Below, one piece after another: positions 35,317 to 48,800 of a stretch of 64,000 bases of DNA. Position 1 is the stretch's first letter; the number at the start of each line of letters is the position of its first letter. The DNA is taken from the NCBI GenBank assembly GCA_005784505.1, contig VCAZ01000252.1, forward strand, positions 221,072 through 285,071. The letters run 5' to 3'. The notes under the pieces are model-generated. The model worked only from the letters and a program-made list of their open reading frames with translations, made no database searches and was not told the origin of the DNA. The stretch is from Bagarius yarrelli (lineage: Eukaryota > Chordata > Actinopteri > Siluriformes > Sisoridae). Position numbers and translations under genes: made by a program.

Positions 35317-38300
35317 TTACAGGACCTCGTCGCTCTCGGCGGTGTGCAGCTGTGCGTCGTCGGCGTCAGTCATGCTGCTCTCCTGCGACTCCTCCATCTC
35401 CGCTGGAACACACAACAATGTCGGGTTTACACACCTCTCTCAGAAGGACGCTATTACTGGAAAATGACGGTACACACCAGGTCAAACGTTCCCTTAATAA
35501 AAAAACTAAACCCAATTTTTTAGTGTGGACTTAAAATAAGCAGTAAGTAAACAAGTATTTCAGCAGACTGACTATCAGACGCTTCCCAGATTGTAGTTAC
35601 AAAAAAAATAAATACTAAAGATTTTCTTTTTTGGTTCCTTAACAACACATAATTGAACAAAAAAACATTTCCGGTGGAAAAAAAAAAAAAACACCATGAC
35701 TATAAATATAGGATTTTCAGATATAAATATCTAGTTTCCTGATGAAAACTGTGCGTGTTCTCTTTGTTGATGGTTACAATTAAATAAACCTTTATTTTGT
35801 TGTGCTGTAGTCTCAATTTCTCTGTCTTTCGACTCAGAAACGTAGACAAATAGAAATCAGAATTACTCTATCGGTCTAATGTGTAAAAAGTATTTATATT
35901 ATGGTCTGTAGATTGTATGTACAGGGGTGCCTTGACTTACGAGTGTAATTCGTTGTGTGACGGAGCTCGTAACTCGAATGTCAAATCAATTTTTCCCATT
36001 AAAATGAATTAAAATGGCATTAATTAGTTTCACAATTTTCTGTTACATGTAAATAAGAAAAATAAACTTATAAATACTGAATATTGTATAAAAAAACAAT
36101 CCAATAGGATGTACTGAAATAAACTGGTTTTATCAAGCATTTAGCTTGGAGATCAGCTGACTTAAGGATGCTGGTGGGGGAGAAAGGCTGAACTGATTAA
36201 TAAGCTTACTTTTCGCCACAAGTTCCTCACTTTCATCTGCAGGAGTTTTCCATAAAAACCTACAATGCTTCTGTAGCCTGCAACGATTAAGTAAGCATTT
36301 TACCACCTGTCTAGCTAATAATCGGTGGGGTATCTGAACTGGCTCGTAACCCGAATTTTAGCTTGCAACTCAAAGTAGTATTTAAAAATAAAACGGTCAG
36401 AGAGACGGTTTGTATCTCAAAAAGCTCATTGGTTGGGACACTGTAAGTCAAGGCACCACTGTACTTGCTTGAAATTAACACAGTGTAACCAAAACTTGAT
36501 CATTTTGTCTTCAATCAGATGGACAAACAGTTTAGTCAAAAGGATAAACTTGCATGGTTGATAGGAAGACAATATAAGGGTTAAATTCCTTTTTCACACC
36601 AGAGTTTACAGACCAAACCTGCATTAGAGTCTGTTGGGCTACAGTAACTCTGAGACAAACACACAGACACGACACAGTTAAAACCCCTAACTCGTGTTAA
36701 CTAAGTCATTAATTGCGTCATAGTGTTCTGTATTATTGGATGATTAAACTGTATGTGGTTCCTGCTTACTGGAGTAGTAGAGGTAGTCGTCGGGGGTGAC
36801 AGGCTCTTCGTCATCAGGGAGGTAACGTTTATCTATGGCCTCTTTGATCTGATTGTTGGCTCCTTTGGGGTCCAGGTCCATGGCCCATGAAAAGTTCATC
36901 AGAGCCAGATGAGTCTGTCCGAGCTTCTTATAGACCTGCGGAGAAAAGTGAGCGCTCACAATCACACACCGGTCACATGGCACACCGGTATTACACGTCT
37001 ACACGCAGCTACTTCTTACCTTTCCTATTAAAAAGTAAACAAGTGACTCTTTGGGCACTATTTGCTTCAGCTCCTCGAGTTCCTGTAGAGCCGCCTGCAG
37101 AGAGGAAACGCCACAGGCATGAAAATCAGTCACTTCTCACGACGCTGCACTATATAAAAATAATAATAAAAGTAGGGTTAGCTACCTTGTATTTTTCGTT
37201 CGCGAAGAGAATAGACGCCCTGTGAAATTTGCATAGTGGGTTTTTAGGGTCGATGCTGATGGCTCTGTTTAGGGTCTCTAAAGCATGATCTGATTTTTTC
37301 AGTGCGTGCTGAACCTGTGACAGGAAGAAAGAGAAAGAAAAGTGAAAACAATGTAGAGACATAAAATGATAGAGACAGGAAAGGAAAGTGGCAGAGAAAA
37401 AGATGTTGACAAAAAGAAAGTTAAAAAGATGTTAAGATTTTTTCCCCCAAAGTAGACATTCCACATAATCTATAATAGTCCGCATGCTGTCGCTCAGGCA
37501 AAAATTGATTCAGATTGAAATATTCGGGTTTGCATGATCGGATTGGACTAATTGTAATCAGAAGACATTGCTTCATGTAAACATGGCTACTGTGGGTCGC
37601 TGGCCCAGACACTCGGATTTAAAGAGATTGGTGTGTTTTGCGTTAAGGAGGTCACACCTACCACTCCGATGTGACACAGCAGTACGGAGCTCTGTGGGTT
37701 AATGCTTAAAGCCTTTTTAAAATGAATCTCAGCCAAGTTAAACTTCTCCTGCTTGTAGTAGATCATTCCCAAACCGTACCTGTTAAAACAGAGGGTCATG
37801 AACACGTTAGCTAATTGCCATGTTTATTATTCCGGCTGATAATTTGATACGGATTATACTGCCTCCATGTTTTTAACTAAATCCCAAAGGGTACAATAGA
37901 CTGATAATAAAACCATGTGAAAGGTAGAACAAAGTGTTGTGAGGTCATAGGAGAAAAACTCAGGTTACAGGTTCAGAGCTACGACAACACTAACAGTCGT
38001 ACCAGGCGTTGTAGTGGCGCTTGTTAAGGCGGATGGCGTTACGGAAGGAGCCCAGCGCTTTCTCCAGCTCCTCGGTGAGCACCAGCTCGTGACCCAGCAG
38101 CGTGTAGGCGTAGGCAAAGCTCGGGTCCACCTGGATGGCCCGTGTGAAGAATTTAATGGCGATGTCATGCTCCCGCTGCAGACTGAAACAGTTTCCAGCT
38201 ACACACCAGGGCTACAGGATAAAAATGGAATTTTACATATTATATTTTAGTAAACATATTGATTACACTTCTGTTTGTGGGTGAAACATAATAAGTAGTT

Positions 38301-41300
38301 AATCACCTCTGGAGAGTTTTTGTCCATGTCAGTGAGGTCTTTAGAAAGCGCAGAGAGCGCCACGTCTTTCTGTAAGTGCCATAGTGTAGTAGAGTAGATC
38401 TCCATCCCTTCCACCCGGTAGCTCTCGATTCGCCGCACCTCTGAGAAAATTCTCTCCGCCTGGCGACGGGAACGGGAGCTTAGTTACGAATTATGACCTT
38501 GCAAATATTGAGAATGGATCTGTATCCAAGACTGATTATAAAATCTGATGATGGTGTGAGGAACAATAATGGAGGTCTCTGAGTGATTGTCAGCAGCAGG
38601 TTCATCTGTACGTCACTTGCTCACCTGCATGTACTCTGCCAGTTCGAAGTGGGCGCGGCCGATCTGCCCCAGCACCCAGCCGGTGTTGTAGTGGTGTGCG
38701 GGCAGCTGGCTGAGGATGCTGATGGCCTCCCTGCAGTTATACGAGCACAGCGCTACGTAACCCCGTCCGATGTCCCGCATCAACGACATCAATCCGTCTG
38801 CAGAGTGTTTTTTTAAACAAAAAAAAAAAAAAATTGTCAAATAAATGCCTTTTTTATTACTTTAATAACACATCAAACAGTACGTGAGCTTACCTGCGGC
38901 GGCTTTCTGCAGCGTGAAGGCCTGAAACTGTGGCGAGCTGATGTTGCCTTTCCCCTCAGCTATGGATGAGTCCAGCTTCAGAATCTCAATGCTCTCGTTC
39001 AGGTTGGATGGGGTGATTCCACCCTTTCCTGTTTTTGTTTTTGTCTTCCTGTTAGGGATTTTGGTGGGAAACTTCATTTTTAATTTCTTGCTGTTCTCCT
39101 GTGTCAGGAAAAAAAAGATTGTTTTATTGATAAACTGAAAAAACAGACATGTGGCTAGACACTTTTAATAAGAAAATGACTAAATTAAATAATAAAACTG
39201 CACAGCATATAACTGGAGGAAATTTAACTGCTGCTTATTAGGTTGCTGGAAAAAGCAAGTAATTATTCAATTAAATTTTGCCAGTTTGTATTGAATTTCT
39301 TGCTATTGTATTTTGCTTTATACAATGTGAAGCGTCATGACGAGTAAAGGCTGCGGTACAAACAAACCTGCACTGCCTTACGGTATTCAAAAGATTTTTA
39401 AACATTCTTCTAAAGTTTCTTGAGCTTAATATTATGATCGACATCATACAGGGTTAAAATGTGTTAAAGAACTGGGTTTTGATGCTTTTTTCCCCTTGGC
39501 TTGTCTTCACCTTGGCCGTAGAGCTTGCACTGGTGAAAAGCCTGGAGCTCCGTCGAGGCTGCACGTTTGGTGGGGCGGCGATGGTGGGACTCAGCACCTG
39601 GGGTGTAGTACTGCACAAAATCACACAAATGTATTTAACTGCAGTTAAGGACAGATAAGCAAATCCAGAGTCATCCGGGCTAAAATCACTTATTCAACAA
39701 ACTGGCAGACTCTAATGCACATATCCGATTCATCCCTGATTTATTTCTACATATAAATGAGGCCTGAGATCCAAGAGTGGATCATATCCCATCCTGTGAC
39801 ACATTAAAGGAAAAAATGTGAATTGTGATCCGAGGGCCTTTCAGTGAGACATTCATGAGTCCAAGGATTTAGTGGATTCTAAGAATTTGTTGATTGCCCT
39901 CTTGTGGAAGGACCATGGCAAACAGGCAGAGTCCCTACTGACTCAAGTGATTCAAGCGGCTGGTGAGTCTCAGATCCGTTCAATGAATGATTTACAATAA
40001 TTCGAGTCTGTAAATAGATTCAGAATTATAGTGTATATATACACTTCGTCCACAATGCTTAAAATTCTAGTATGAAGACATTTTTATCTAAAGTTTATTT
40101 ATGCAATTATTAGAATTGTGTCATGCAAATGTGTCATTCAATCGTCTGCATTAGAAGCAGTGTTTGGGAAGTAATTCCCACCCCTTGTTCATCAATCCTT
40201 ACCCCCAGGATCTACAATGGCCACGTGAAGCGTTTTTATTTTAAAATTTGGGTAATTTAGAACGATGACAGAGAGACAATAACGAGAAACACAGTAGAGT
40301 CGCATGTACAGGAAAAAGAAAAAACTATTAAAACACTAAAATGTGTGAGAACAGCCGCAGTGAAGAGAGAGAGAAAAGAAAAAAAGGTTTTTTGGCAGTC
40401 ATCCCTTGCATACAGTGAGGGAATTATAATATGATCCCTGGGTGATTTTGTACATTTGGCCACTGACTAAGAAATGATCGGTTTATAATTTTAATAGTCG
40501 GGTTATTTTAACAGTGAGCGACAGAATAACAACAAAAACATTCAGAAAAACACATTTTGAGGACGAGCTAAAATTCAGAGAACTAAGACCAATTACCATC
40601 AGTTATGTGGTTGTCCCCCACCTCAACAAACACACACATCAGTTATGTGTCCCACCTCACAATTAATTTTAACACTGTCGTGCTGTAATTTTAGACAAAG
40701 AGATTATTCTGTCATTACTTTTAACTCAGGTGCTCACCTGGTCTGTGGTGCGGTGGTCTGCGTCTGGTTAAACGGATTAGGAATAACCTCTCTGCTGTTC
40801 CCGCTTTGCGCAAACACCGACTTCGTCCCCACCTGACTGATTCTGCTGACCGCCTATCAGGAACACAGAGGAACGCTGTTACACTGCGTCGAAATCCAAC
40901 ACACAGATTTAAATTCCAAATTCATCTTAGAATGAGGAAATAACCCTTTTTGGTGGGCCAGGTGGTGGAGGCGGCTCCATCCCTGTCCCACTGTGACTGT
41001 AGTTCTGCAGATACGAGGGGTCACCCGGGCTTGGTTCCAGGGGCAGGATGCCGAAACTGGACACAAAGTGAAAAGAAACAGGAGAAAGAAGGTAACGATG
41101 ACTTTTAACACTGATGACTACAGCGACTGGTATATGTATATAAGCACATGTGTATAAAACCAGGTGGTTAATGCTCTCATGCTTGCCCCTGTGTATACCT
41201 GGGCGTGAGAGGGCTCAGTGAGGCGGGGCCTCCCAGCAGACAGCGGCCACTCTTAGGTTTGTTCTGCACCTGCTTGGAGAGCAGAGAGCCGCCTGTGCCC

Positions 41301-44300
41301 AGGGACACAGAATCAGGCGAAATAACCGATGAGTCGATGTAGGACATGGACGAGTCCGTGTTTAAAGACGAGTGCTTTGAGTTGGACGACTCCAGATTGA
41401 GCCGATTTAGTTCCTATAGGAAAAAAAGAAAAAACAGATTAATACCATAGCTTAATGCGAAACTTCGCCCACTTTCAAACAGTTCTGATTGGTTGCACAG
41501 ACACTAATAAGGTTTTTTTTTCTTTTTTTTAAAAAAAAGGAGAATCAGGTTAAATAAGCTCTATTTTTTTATTATATGTCATGGAGCAGTGTCTGCTACT
41601 TCAGTATGGAGGTGCGTGTGGATGCGGAGCCAGAGTCAGAGGTGGTGAGACTGTAAAGTAAGCGGCTTTAACAAAATCAATTACACATCAATCGTTTGTC
41701 GTTACGTGCCAGTGCAGAACGATGACGTATTAAGTAAAAGTCACATGAATTCAGTCATAACCGTTCACATTGTGGTTTTACTGCAAAACATCAAATCTGC
41801 GTCAGATTTAATATCACATATAGAAGTGGAAAAGATTAAAAAGATTTAAGTTTATGCGGTTTGTGCTGTTTATACTGTCATGAGAAAACCAGATCTAAAT
41901 CACATGTGGGCAAAACAATCGGATTTGGGCCACATTTGCTTGCAGTGTGAACGTAAATAATAGTTTAGACACCTAATTCACGCCCCTCATCAATCTCCGC
42001 CAACGGGATCTACAATGATCACTGAAGTAAAGGGTCTTTAAAATAGCCCACACGTTTTTCAGTTCTAGGTCACGTGTACAAGCAACACTTGGACCACACA
42101 GGACGCTTTGGCACAGAGATTATTTTCATACATCAGGAAGTTTTTTTTAACCGTCAACCCCAGCATATGGGACCGTTGTCTGCATATGGCCTACCAGCGT
42201 GTCCTGGGGCGTCTCCATGAGGACAGAGTCGATTTGCCTGTGAGTTGTGTTGTGGCTAGGAGTGTGAGCTGGGCTCATGGGGAAAGCGGGGGCGCCTCCT
42301 CCGCCGTTACGCTGAAGCTCTGCAAAGACGTTAACTTAAAGATCTGCTCAGGGTCTGGTCGCTCACCTAAAAATACACGGGCACATACGCGATTAGATCA
42401 AAAAGGATAGACAGACAGATGAAGAATAAAAAAGGATAAACAGATAGACAGACAGAAAGATAGATAAAGAGCTAAAGAGGTAGACAGAGATATAGAGACA
42501 TATAGATACAGTAAACTGACCAATCTGACACAGAGACTCGAAGGGCGACCAGAGGAACGGATTCTCACTCATGCTCTTCTGATAACATTCGGCTCCTTTC
42601 ACTAAGCGATCAGTTTTGCTGTGAAACATGACAGGAGAGACATTAACATGGAACAGTAAAGAGCAGTAAACATGGTCTTTATTTCTAAACCGAGAGAAGT
42701 GTTTATAAACAGATAGTGCTGAAGAAATATCGGCAACATATAACATCTGCTTCATGGTCAGTGCTATGTGTAGTCTGTGCAAATATTAGTAAGATCTTCT
42801 TTGCATGAGTAAAACTTTCTATCATTCACCACATCAATCTGTATCCAAACGGTGCACTAGCCAACCGCTAACGACAAAACACAGTAGAGTCGCATGTACA
42901 GCAAATGGAAATCAAATGTGTGATTTGCGACATCCCCACGAGAGACTAACCTCGGGATCGTAGTGCACAGAACGTGATTAAGTTAGGTATTAACTAGCAA
43001 ACTTAAATCTATAGAATGTGAACAGAGATGCGCACGAGAATTCTAGTGTTTTTGTTTTGAACGCACTTTGCGCAACTTGTGAATTCGAGGGTGAAAAGAG
43101 CGCAACAGGAGGATGTTCTAGGCTTCATTTGAAAGTGTAACGTCTCTTATTTTAGATGCAAAAAGAGTTATTGCGCTACAAGTTTGGTTTTGGTTCCTAT
43201 TGGCTCTTAAGCCTTCGGTCTTACATTTGTAAAATTTACATTTACATTTACATTTTGGAAGTGGTAGCCATCGTTCTTCCGGGTTGCTAGCTAACATAAG
43301 AAAGGAGAAAACCAGCAGATGAATGGGAATTGTGAGTTGACCAAATTGGCGGATTTAAGAAAAAATTTTAAAAAATGTGTTCATCAGTGTTTGTCTACCA
43401 CTAGAGAAAATCATGTGTTTATGGTTTGTCAGTTTATTGTCAGTATAAGAGAGATCTTCTGAGTTCAGCATATTATAATTAGCAACCAGACATCATCTAG
43501 TCTATACATGGATAAATGGATAATTAAATTAAGAATTCTTAATGTTGGAAAAAGGAAAATAAAAATTTGTTAGATTAAAGTATTTTTCCACCTCTTTCCT
43601 CCACAGGTTCTTCTGACTGTACAATAAACACAGAGAACCCTCAGAGAGAACCCAACAGTCAATAACCCTAGGTTAAGCATTTGCAGTAGAGCGAAACGGC
43701 GCTCACACACCAGTAGATTTGGCCGAGCAGCGCCAGTGTGAACAGGACGAGTCGCCGAATTCCGTAACGATGTCGTCCTGACTTTTCTGTTTGTTCAGGA
43801 CGCCACCTGTAAGGATCTGTTCACCCTCTGCCAGCCTGAGAAAAGAAAAAGCACACACAGATACACAGATTCATGAGCAGGAGATCATATTGCAGTGCAG
43901 CAAAATAGACAGATAAACACAGGCAATGCGTCAGATTATAGATTGAGCTGCGGTCCATCATAACATGCTTCCTTTAATAAACACCATCTCTTGCTGTATC
44001 ACTTCACAAAAATAGACCGAGGAAACCGGCGACCGGGGCTCCACGTGCAATCACATACTTACATACACATAATTTCACACACTATATAGTTCCTGGACGA
44101 CCTACTACTATACGGCCGCCCGGATTCTAAAGTATGCATACGATGTACACTTTACTATCATCTGCCATTTACAAACACACACATGGAAAAAACTATTCCA
44201 GCACAGATAGAAGATTAGGTAGTTATGCAAATGACCAAAAAGGATTGTATTTTGTACCATGTGTTTACTTTTGTTTGTCTGGGAAAAATAAACATTAAAA

Positions 44301-47300
44301 ACTAAAAAAAAAGGAATTTCTTTAAGATTAATATAAATAAAGTTGGATTTTTTTGTGCCGCCACAGCTAAAATTAATTCGTTTGCAGCAGCTGAGTCGAT
44401 TCAATTCAGTGAGTCGAGCTGATTTAGTGAATTGAGTCAAATGTTTCTATCAAACTAGCGTCCAGATGATCAATTAAAAAATAGATATTTATTGCTTAAT
44501 CGAGTCAAAATGCCTCTGAGGTACAGATTTACATCAGGACATTAACTGTATAAATACACACAACTGTTTATTTATATATAAACATATAGAAATAATTTTT
44601 TTTTTTTTACCAAGAACCAAACCTGTTAAAAAGGGTTGTTTTAAGACACCAATAGCATTGCAAAAACAAAACAGACACACACACAGCTTACTTGCTGAGC
44701 TCCACACAGCATTTAGCGAGGAGGTATTTGCACTGTGGTGTGGTGCAGCTGTGCCCTTTGAGGAGGTGATAGGCTTTGTAAGGTTTTCCCGAGCGATAGT
44801 AACATGTAGCCAGGAGGAAGAGCGTCTCCTCAGAGTGCACTGACAGGAACAAACGAAAGCACACACACACACACAAAGGTCAAAAACTCATTACATCATA
44901 AGCAATAAGAAAGACAAGACGAGCTGATCGAATTATCCAAAATATTTTACTCTAAAACTTCATGCCGCCATTTTGCGACAGACCGTTTCTGAAGCAACAC
45001 TGTTTTTTTAAATCGTACATTTTAGTGCCCCCTTAAACACAGGGTCTAAGAATTATCCTAACTTTAGTTCAATCAAACGACAAAACTGAGTATAAAGAAA
45101 TGCAGTCAGTCAGTAAAGGAGTAAAACGAAAAAATTGTTCAGCAGATGAAGAGGAAGATGTGGGGCTTTACCCTCAGCGTAGAGCCTCTCAGCCAGAAAA
45201 ACGGCGTCTCGGTAGGCATAGTGGTTTAAAGCGTGCCAGACAGCAGCCTGTAAATAAAACAAACAACACACAGCAAATATCACCACTGGGTCTCATTTCA
45301 CAGGGTTCAACTTCTTCACAGAGTTCCTGCTGTTTTTACACCTAAAACCTAAACAAATAAAAAAATAAGCAGAGAGAAATAAATAAATAAATAAATAAGG
45401 GTTAGCTCTTTAGCATCAACCCTGGACATTGTGCTTATTATCTACCACTAACAAAGACTTATAAGTTTAAACATCTTTTACTGTGTGTGTGTGTGTGTGG
45501 TGTGAATATTTTACTTTCTACATAAACTGCAAGGTTGTTTAAATTTAGTCTTTAAGCCAGATCATCTCGTAGATCGCTTTGCATTCTGGACACCAAAGAC
45601 ATCCAGCCGTTATTCTCTTGAATATAACTGTCGAGTCCATGAAATGCGTTTCGGCACAATTCGTATAAATATCAAAGACATCGATCCAAGAAAGTGCCTT
45701 GTAACGTTCTGCGGCACATCCGTCTGTGTCACATCCTTAAAGACGCAGAATTTCTAGTCCGTGCATTGAAAACCAATGAGCAAAAAGCCCAAATACATTT
45801 ACCAATCTCCTCAGCTGCTCCTCTCACCCGCTTCCATTCCACCCATCTTTAATCACCTGCCCTGATGAGCCACAGCATCAGCACTAAATCATCCCACTGC
45901 CCTTTAAAGCCCTCCACAGTCCCACTCCTTCATCCCCACATCTCAGCAAGCACTCTCAGCTCATCTGAAACAGACCTCCTCGCCATCGCACCACCGGGCC
46001 TCAGCTCAGTCTTTAACGCTCCAACACTCCAGCTGAACCGCAGTAACATTATCGCCATCTCGATCTTTTAATTAAATTCTTTTCTCTTTGATTAACAGTT
46101 GAAATTTACTTCATTTAATCTATTTCTCCTCCTCTTAGTCTCTCGATTTTTTCTCCTCTCTCATTCTTCGTCTTCCTGTATTGATTGGTTTTTTGTTTAC
46201 TGTCATTAGTTTGTTTATTAATGTTCTGCTTTAGAAATGAGGCTACCAGGCAGAAGACCAAAGAGGAGGTATCTGGATGCGATAAAATGAGGAGATGAAG
46301 TTAGTGTGTGTGAGTGAAGTAGAGAGGATGTAGAGAATAGGGTTAGGGGGAGACAGATGATTCGCTGTGGCGACCCCTAAAAGGGAACAGCCGAAAGGAG
46401 AAGAAGAATGTTCTCCTCGCTGCCGATCAGTTTAGAATGTGAAGAATCCATAAAATATTAAACGGTGCTGAGTAAATCAAACATATTTCTTTGGTCTTCC
46501 AGTCAGGTGACGATCCTTTAACGACCGCTATTTAGGAAAACAACCACATTTACATAGCATCGTCCGTTCGCTTATTTCGCTTAAAATCAATTTTATTTGT
46601 ATAGCAAACAAATAGACGTTCCCCAAGCAGTTTTACAGAACATTCGAAATATAGAGGGAGGAAAAACATTCAAGCCTAAAATTATACATAAATGCAAATA
46701 CATAAAATTATTTATCCTTAATGAACAAGGGGGAAAAAAAGTCTTAGATGGTAAGAGGAAGAAACCTAGAGGGAAACAAGACTCAACAGGAAACAGGGCT
46801 GTGTATTAACCGAGGCCTTACGATACGATACAAATCATGATAAAATAGCTCACGATATAGTGCGATACGGTACATACTGCAATACTCACTACAAAAGAAA
46901 TAGCCAATAACACAAGAAACAAAGCGGAAGGCATCCTTATTTTTCCTGCCACGCTCGTGTCCGAGAGAACAGCGTCAGGATATTATAGGAGTGCAGACAG
47001 AAGTTAATTAAAACATAATTTTAAAAACAATTCTCGCGATAGCTAGCTGTATCGTTATTCCTACACAGTCCTAAGGGGAACCCGTCCTCATTAGGGTGAC
47101 ACCAGAGTGTGTGATTATAAATCATTATTAACACTATTATTAAATTATGTCATTCATATACAGTCATCTAGGGTTGTAAAACCAGGAGAGATTTGAGCCA
47201 ATCAGAACGTTTCTGTGGTTTATTTGAGGGGGTCACTCGGGCTGTTGTGGTCCGACCCGCTAACTCACCTATGACCCGTTAACTCACCTACGCTGAACTA

Positions 47301-48453
47301 TTCTGAAAATAGTCTTTAAAGTTTTGGATCGGTTTGCAGGTTCAGTGTTGGACGTTTAGTTTTCTCACTGACGTGTTGCTTCAGTAGCTGTGAAACGAGA
47401 TGATTTCTGAAAAAGGAGAATTTGATGTTGGATGGTTTTTTTCCCAGGATTTTATCCTCTTAATCGGAGCACAGAAAATCCATACTTCATCCAAAAACGT
47501 CTTCGACTTGTGTGTTTTATTCAACATCACACTGTACACTTTTATTCAAGGTTAAGAGTGTGTGTGGGTGTGTGTTTTAACACCTCAGTGATAAGAAATC
47601 ACCCAACAACCGTCTGAACCTGCAGCAGATCTGACCCGAATCTGACATTCCAGCACATCATCCATCCTGTCTATCGCTTCAACATGTGAACAGAATGTGA
47701 AGCTTTCCTTCATTTCATTAAACTAAAATAATAAAACGTCACAAAATCAATGAGATATGAGGAAATCATCAGTTCAGAGATTCTCTGTGCAGTTGTAGTT
47801 TTCTTCAGGCGACATGACAGCAGTCACATCATTTACAGGTCTTAAAATAGTGCTGGTTAGCAAGCTAAAGAACTAGTTGACTGCATTATAACCTGTTAAC
47901 TGACCCATGCTAAACTCTTGCTGAATAAATGTCATTCACTCGTTAAAGAAACCCCGCAATGGCATACATAACAAGATCACTGTTACATTTCTTTAGTAAT
48001 ATTATTATTATTACTAAAAAAATCAAGTCATTATTTAGGTTTCATGTTTATGGTTAAACGTATAAACCCCAAAATGTTGACTTAAATATTAAAAGAATAC
48101 GTTAGCTAGCAAACTAAACATGCTAACGTGCTACCGTGAGCGCCATTTAAATCATTCGCTATGGTTAGTTAGCGTCAGGAAATAATCTTCTGTCAACCAA
48201 GTCTGGTTTCGCCAAGACATTTTAGATATTTTAAATAAATGTTTGTTTTTTTCACTGCTGTCAGACTGAAGCCAAGTCGAGGCTTTGACGTTTACTTTAG
48301 CTTAGCACTGCGCGGCTAGGCCTGAGCTTCAGTCCCAGTACTGAGTGATAAAACATCCCGGCAGGCGAAGTGCCGCATTCCGCCCGGTTAAACCTCACTT
48401 CTGGACCGAATGTGTAGGTCGGTTACCTGGACAGGTTCCTGCAACACCGTCAT
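35317..48453 (-). CDS. cdc27: Cell division cycle 27 (APC3), anaphase-promoting complex subunit
   Basis: CDC27 is a TPR scaffold of the nuclear E3 ligase APC/C; its superhelix binds the C-terminal IR tails of CDC20/CDH1. Nineteen minus-strand exons were traced: 48427-48453, 45172-45247, 44692-44839, 43711-43835, 42521-42618, 42195-42366, 41199-41413, 40945-41056, 40738-40853, 39511-39610, 38894-39098, 38625-38797, 38307-38459, 38003-38211, 37662-37779, 37186-37314, 37020-37094, 36770-36935, 35317-35402. The start MTVLQEPVQ and end ESQESSMTDADDAQLH match vertebrate CDC27. The N-terminal TPRs come first (CYYRSGK.YKAYHLLKGHSC), then a Ser-rich linker, basic KMKFPTKIPNRKTK, and C-terminal TPRs from about residue 466 to 790. 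Expected length is about 834 residues once two one-base deficits in exons 4 and 6 are allowed for. The donor of exon 8 (AGG|GTTATT) is weak. Confidence 0.96.
35922..36461. mobile_element. Tc1/mariner-type MITE in cdc27 last intron
   Basis: Terminal inverted repeats CAGGGGTGCCTTGACTTAC (left) and CAGTGGTGCCTTGACTTAC (right, reverse complement) agree at 18 of 19 positions. TA dinucleotides flank both ends (35920-35921 and 36462-36463), the hallmark of Tc1/mariner insertion. It is 540 bp with no transposase. A second, more diverged copy lies at 5474-6217. Confidence 0.85.
39099..39510. other. cdc27 intron, nothing else seen
   Basis: Introns of cdc27 between 39.1 and 48.4 kb were scanned. Apart from the elements listed separately they hold AT-rich unique sequence, short CA runs and TAAA runs (45375-45395). 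A fragment 'tttacatttacatttaca' at 43234-43251 is a possible SINE tail. Confidence 0.4.
42195..42366 (-). CDS. cdc27: cdc27 exon 6 with apparent one-base deficit
   Basis: The 5' part reads GERPDPEQIFKLTSLQSFS, matching the CDC27 GEKPDPDQTFKFTSLQ segment, then runs to TGA after a CCCCC and CCCC pair. A second frame starting just there reads MSPAHTPSHN and ends METPQDTL, which joins the next exon (ELNRLNLESS) in phase. One base is missing (or two extra) near 42275-42296, most likely in the C runs. The length is otherwise normal. Confidence 0.85.
43711..43835 (-). CDS. cdc27: cdc27 exon 4 with apparent one-base deficit
   Basis: The exon opens G|CTGGCAGAGGGTGAACAG, matching LAEGEQIL of CDC27. 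The frame is lost at 43731-43740: the minus strand reads TCCTGTTCACACTGG where the family sequence (CFTLALLG) needs one more T. After that the other frame reads TLALLGQIYC and joins exon 5 correctly. With one base added the phases of exons 3, 4 and 5 agree. A sequencing error in a short homopolymer is the simplest explanation. Confidence 0.85.
46225..46412 (+). mobile_element. Non-LTR retrotransposon 3' end fragment
   Basis: The segment ends 'gctgtggcgacccctaaaag', then 'ggaacagccgaaaggagaag'. This is a common 3' terminus of teleost LINEs, in which the end of ORF2 reads like M-I-R-C-G-D-P. Only the last about 190 bp are present. It lies in cdc27 intron 1, opposite to the gene. Confidence 0.7.
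46575..47165 (-). mobile_element. Dispersed teleost repeat, interrupted by a TIR element
   Basis: Read on the minus strand, its end is GCTATACAAATAAAATTGA (46575-46600 region) and its start includes 'ggttctgacaccctaatgag'-like sequence past 47080. The same family, in plus orientation, lies at 50830-51018. The part around 46740-46795 (GGAAGAAACCTAGAGG on plus) continues at 47074 (GGGGAACCCGTCCTCATT), so the element at 46796-47073 was inserted into it. Confidence 0.65.
46796..47073. mobile_element. TIR MITE nested in a dispersed repeat
   Basis: The left end AGGGCTGTGTATTA and the reverse complement of the right end, AGGACTGTGTAGGAA, are imperfect inverted repeats. The interior 'cgatacgatacaaatcatga' is typical of a widespread fish MITE, and the segment at 11336 resembles its left end. 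A clean target-site duplication is not visible. Confidence 0.6.
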
Positions 48454-48800
48454 TCCGGACGCAGGCTCCTTCTCTCCTTCCGTCCCCTCTCTCGCGCTCT
48501 CTCTCTCTCGCGCGCTCTCTCTCTCTCTCACTCTCTCTCTTCCCGTCGGCTTCTCCTCTTTCTGCTAGCTCCTTTCTGATTCACTACAGGCCAGAAGTAG
48601 CTAGCAAACTGAAGCTAGCAATCAGAGATTTGAACACACTGACCGTTATCGGCGGCACGAAGTTATCCGGAAACAGTCGATTCAAATCGACGGAAAAAGC
48701 CGAGAGATGACGTAAAATGCCGAAAAGCAGTAAATTGAAAGAAAAGTCACATATACAGTCTATCCCTGCACAGTGAGATATTTCCTATCTAACAAATTTA
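48454..48800 (-). promoter_or_regulatory. cdc27: cdc27 5' UTR and promoter region
   Basis: Upstream of the ATG at 48453 the sequence is CpG-bearing, with a CT/CGCG tract at 48480-48545 and several CpGs to about 48720. No TATA box is obvious. The transcription start cannot be placed from sequence alone. Confidence 0.45.
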
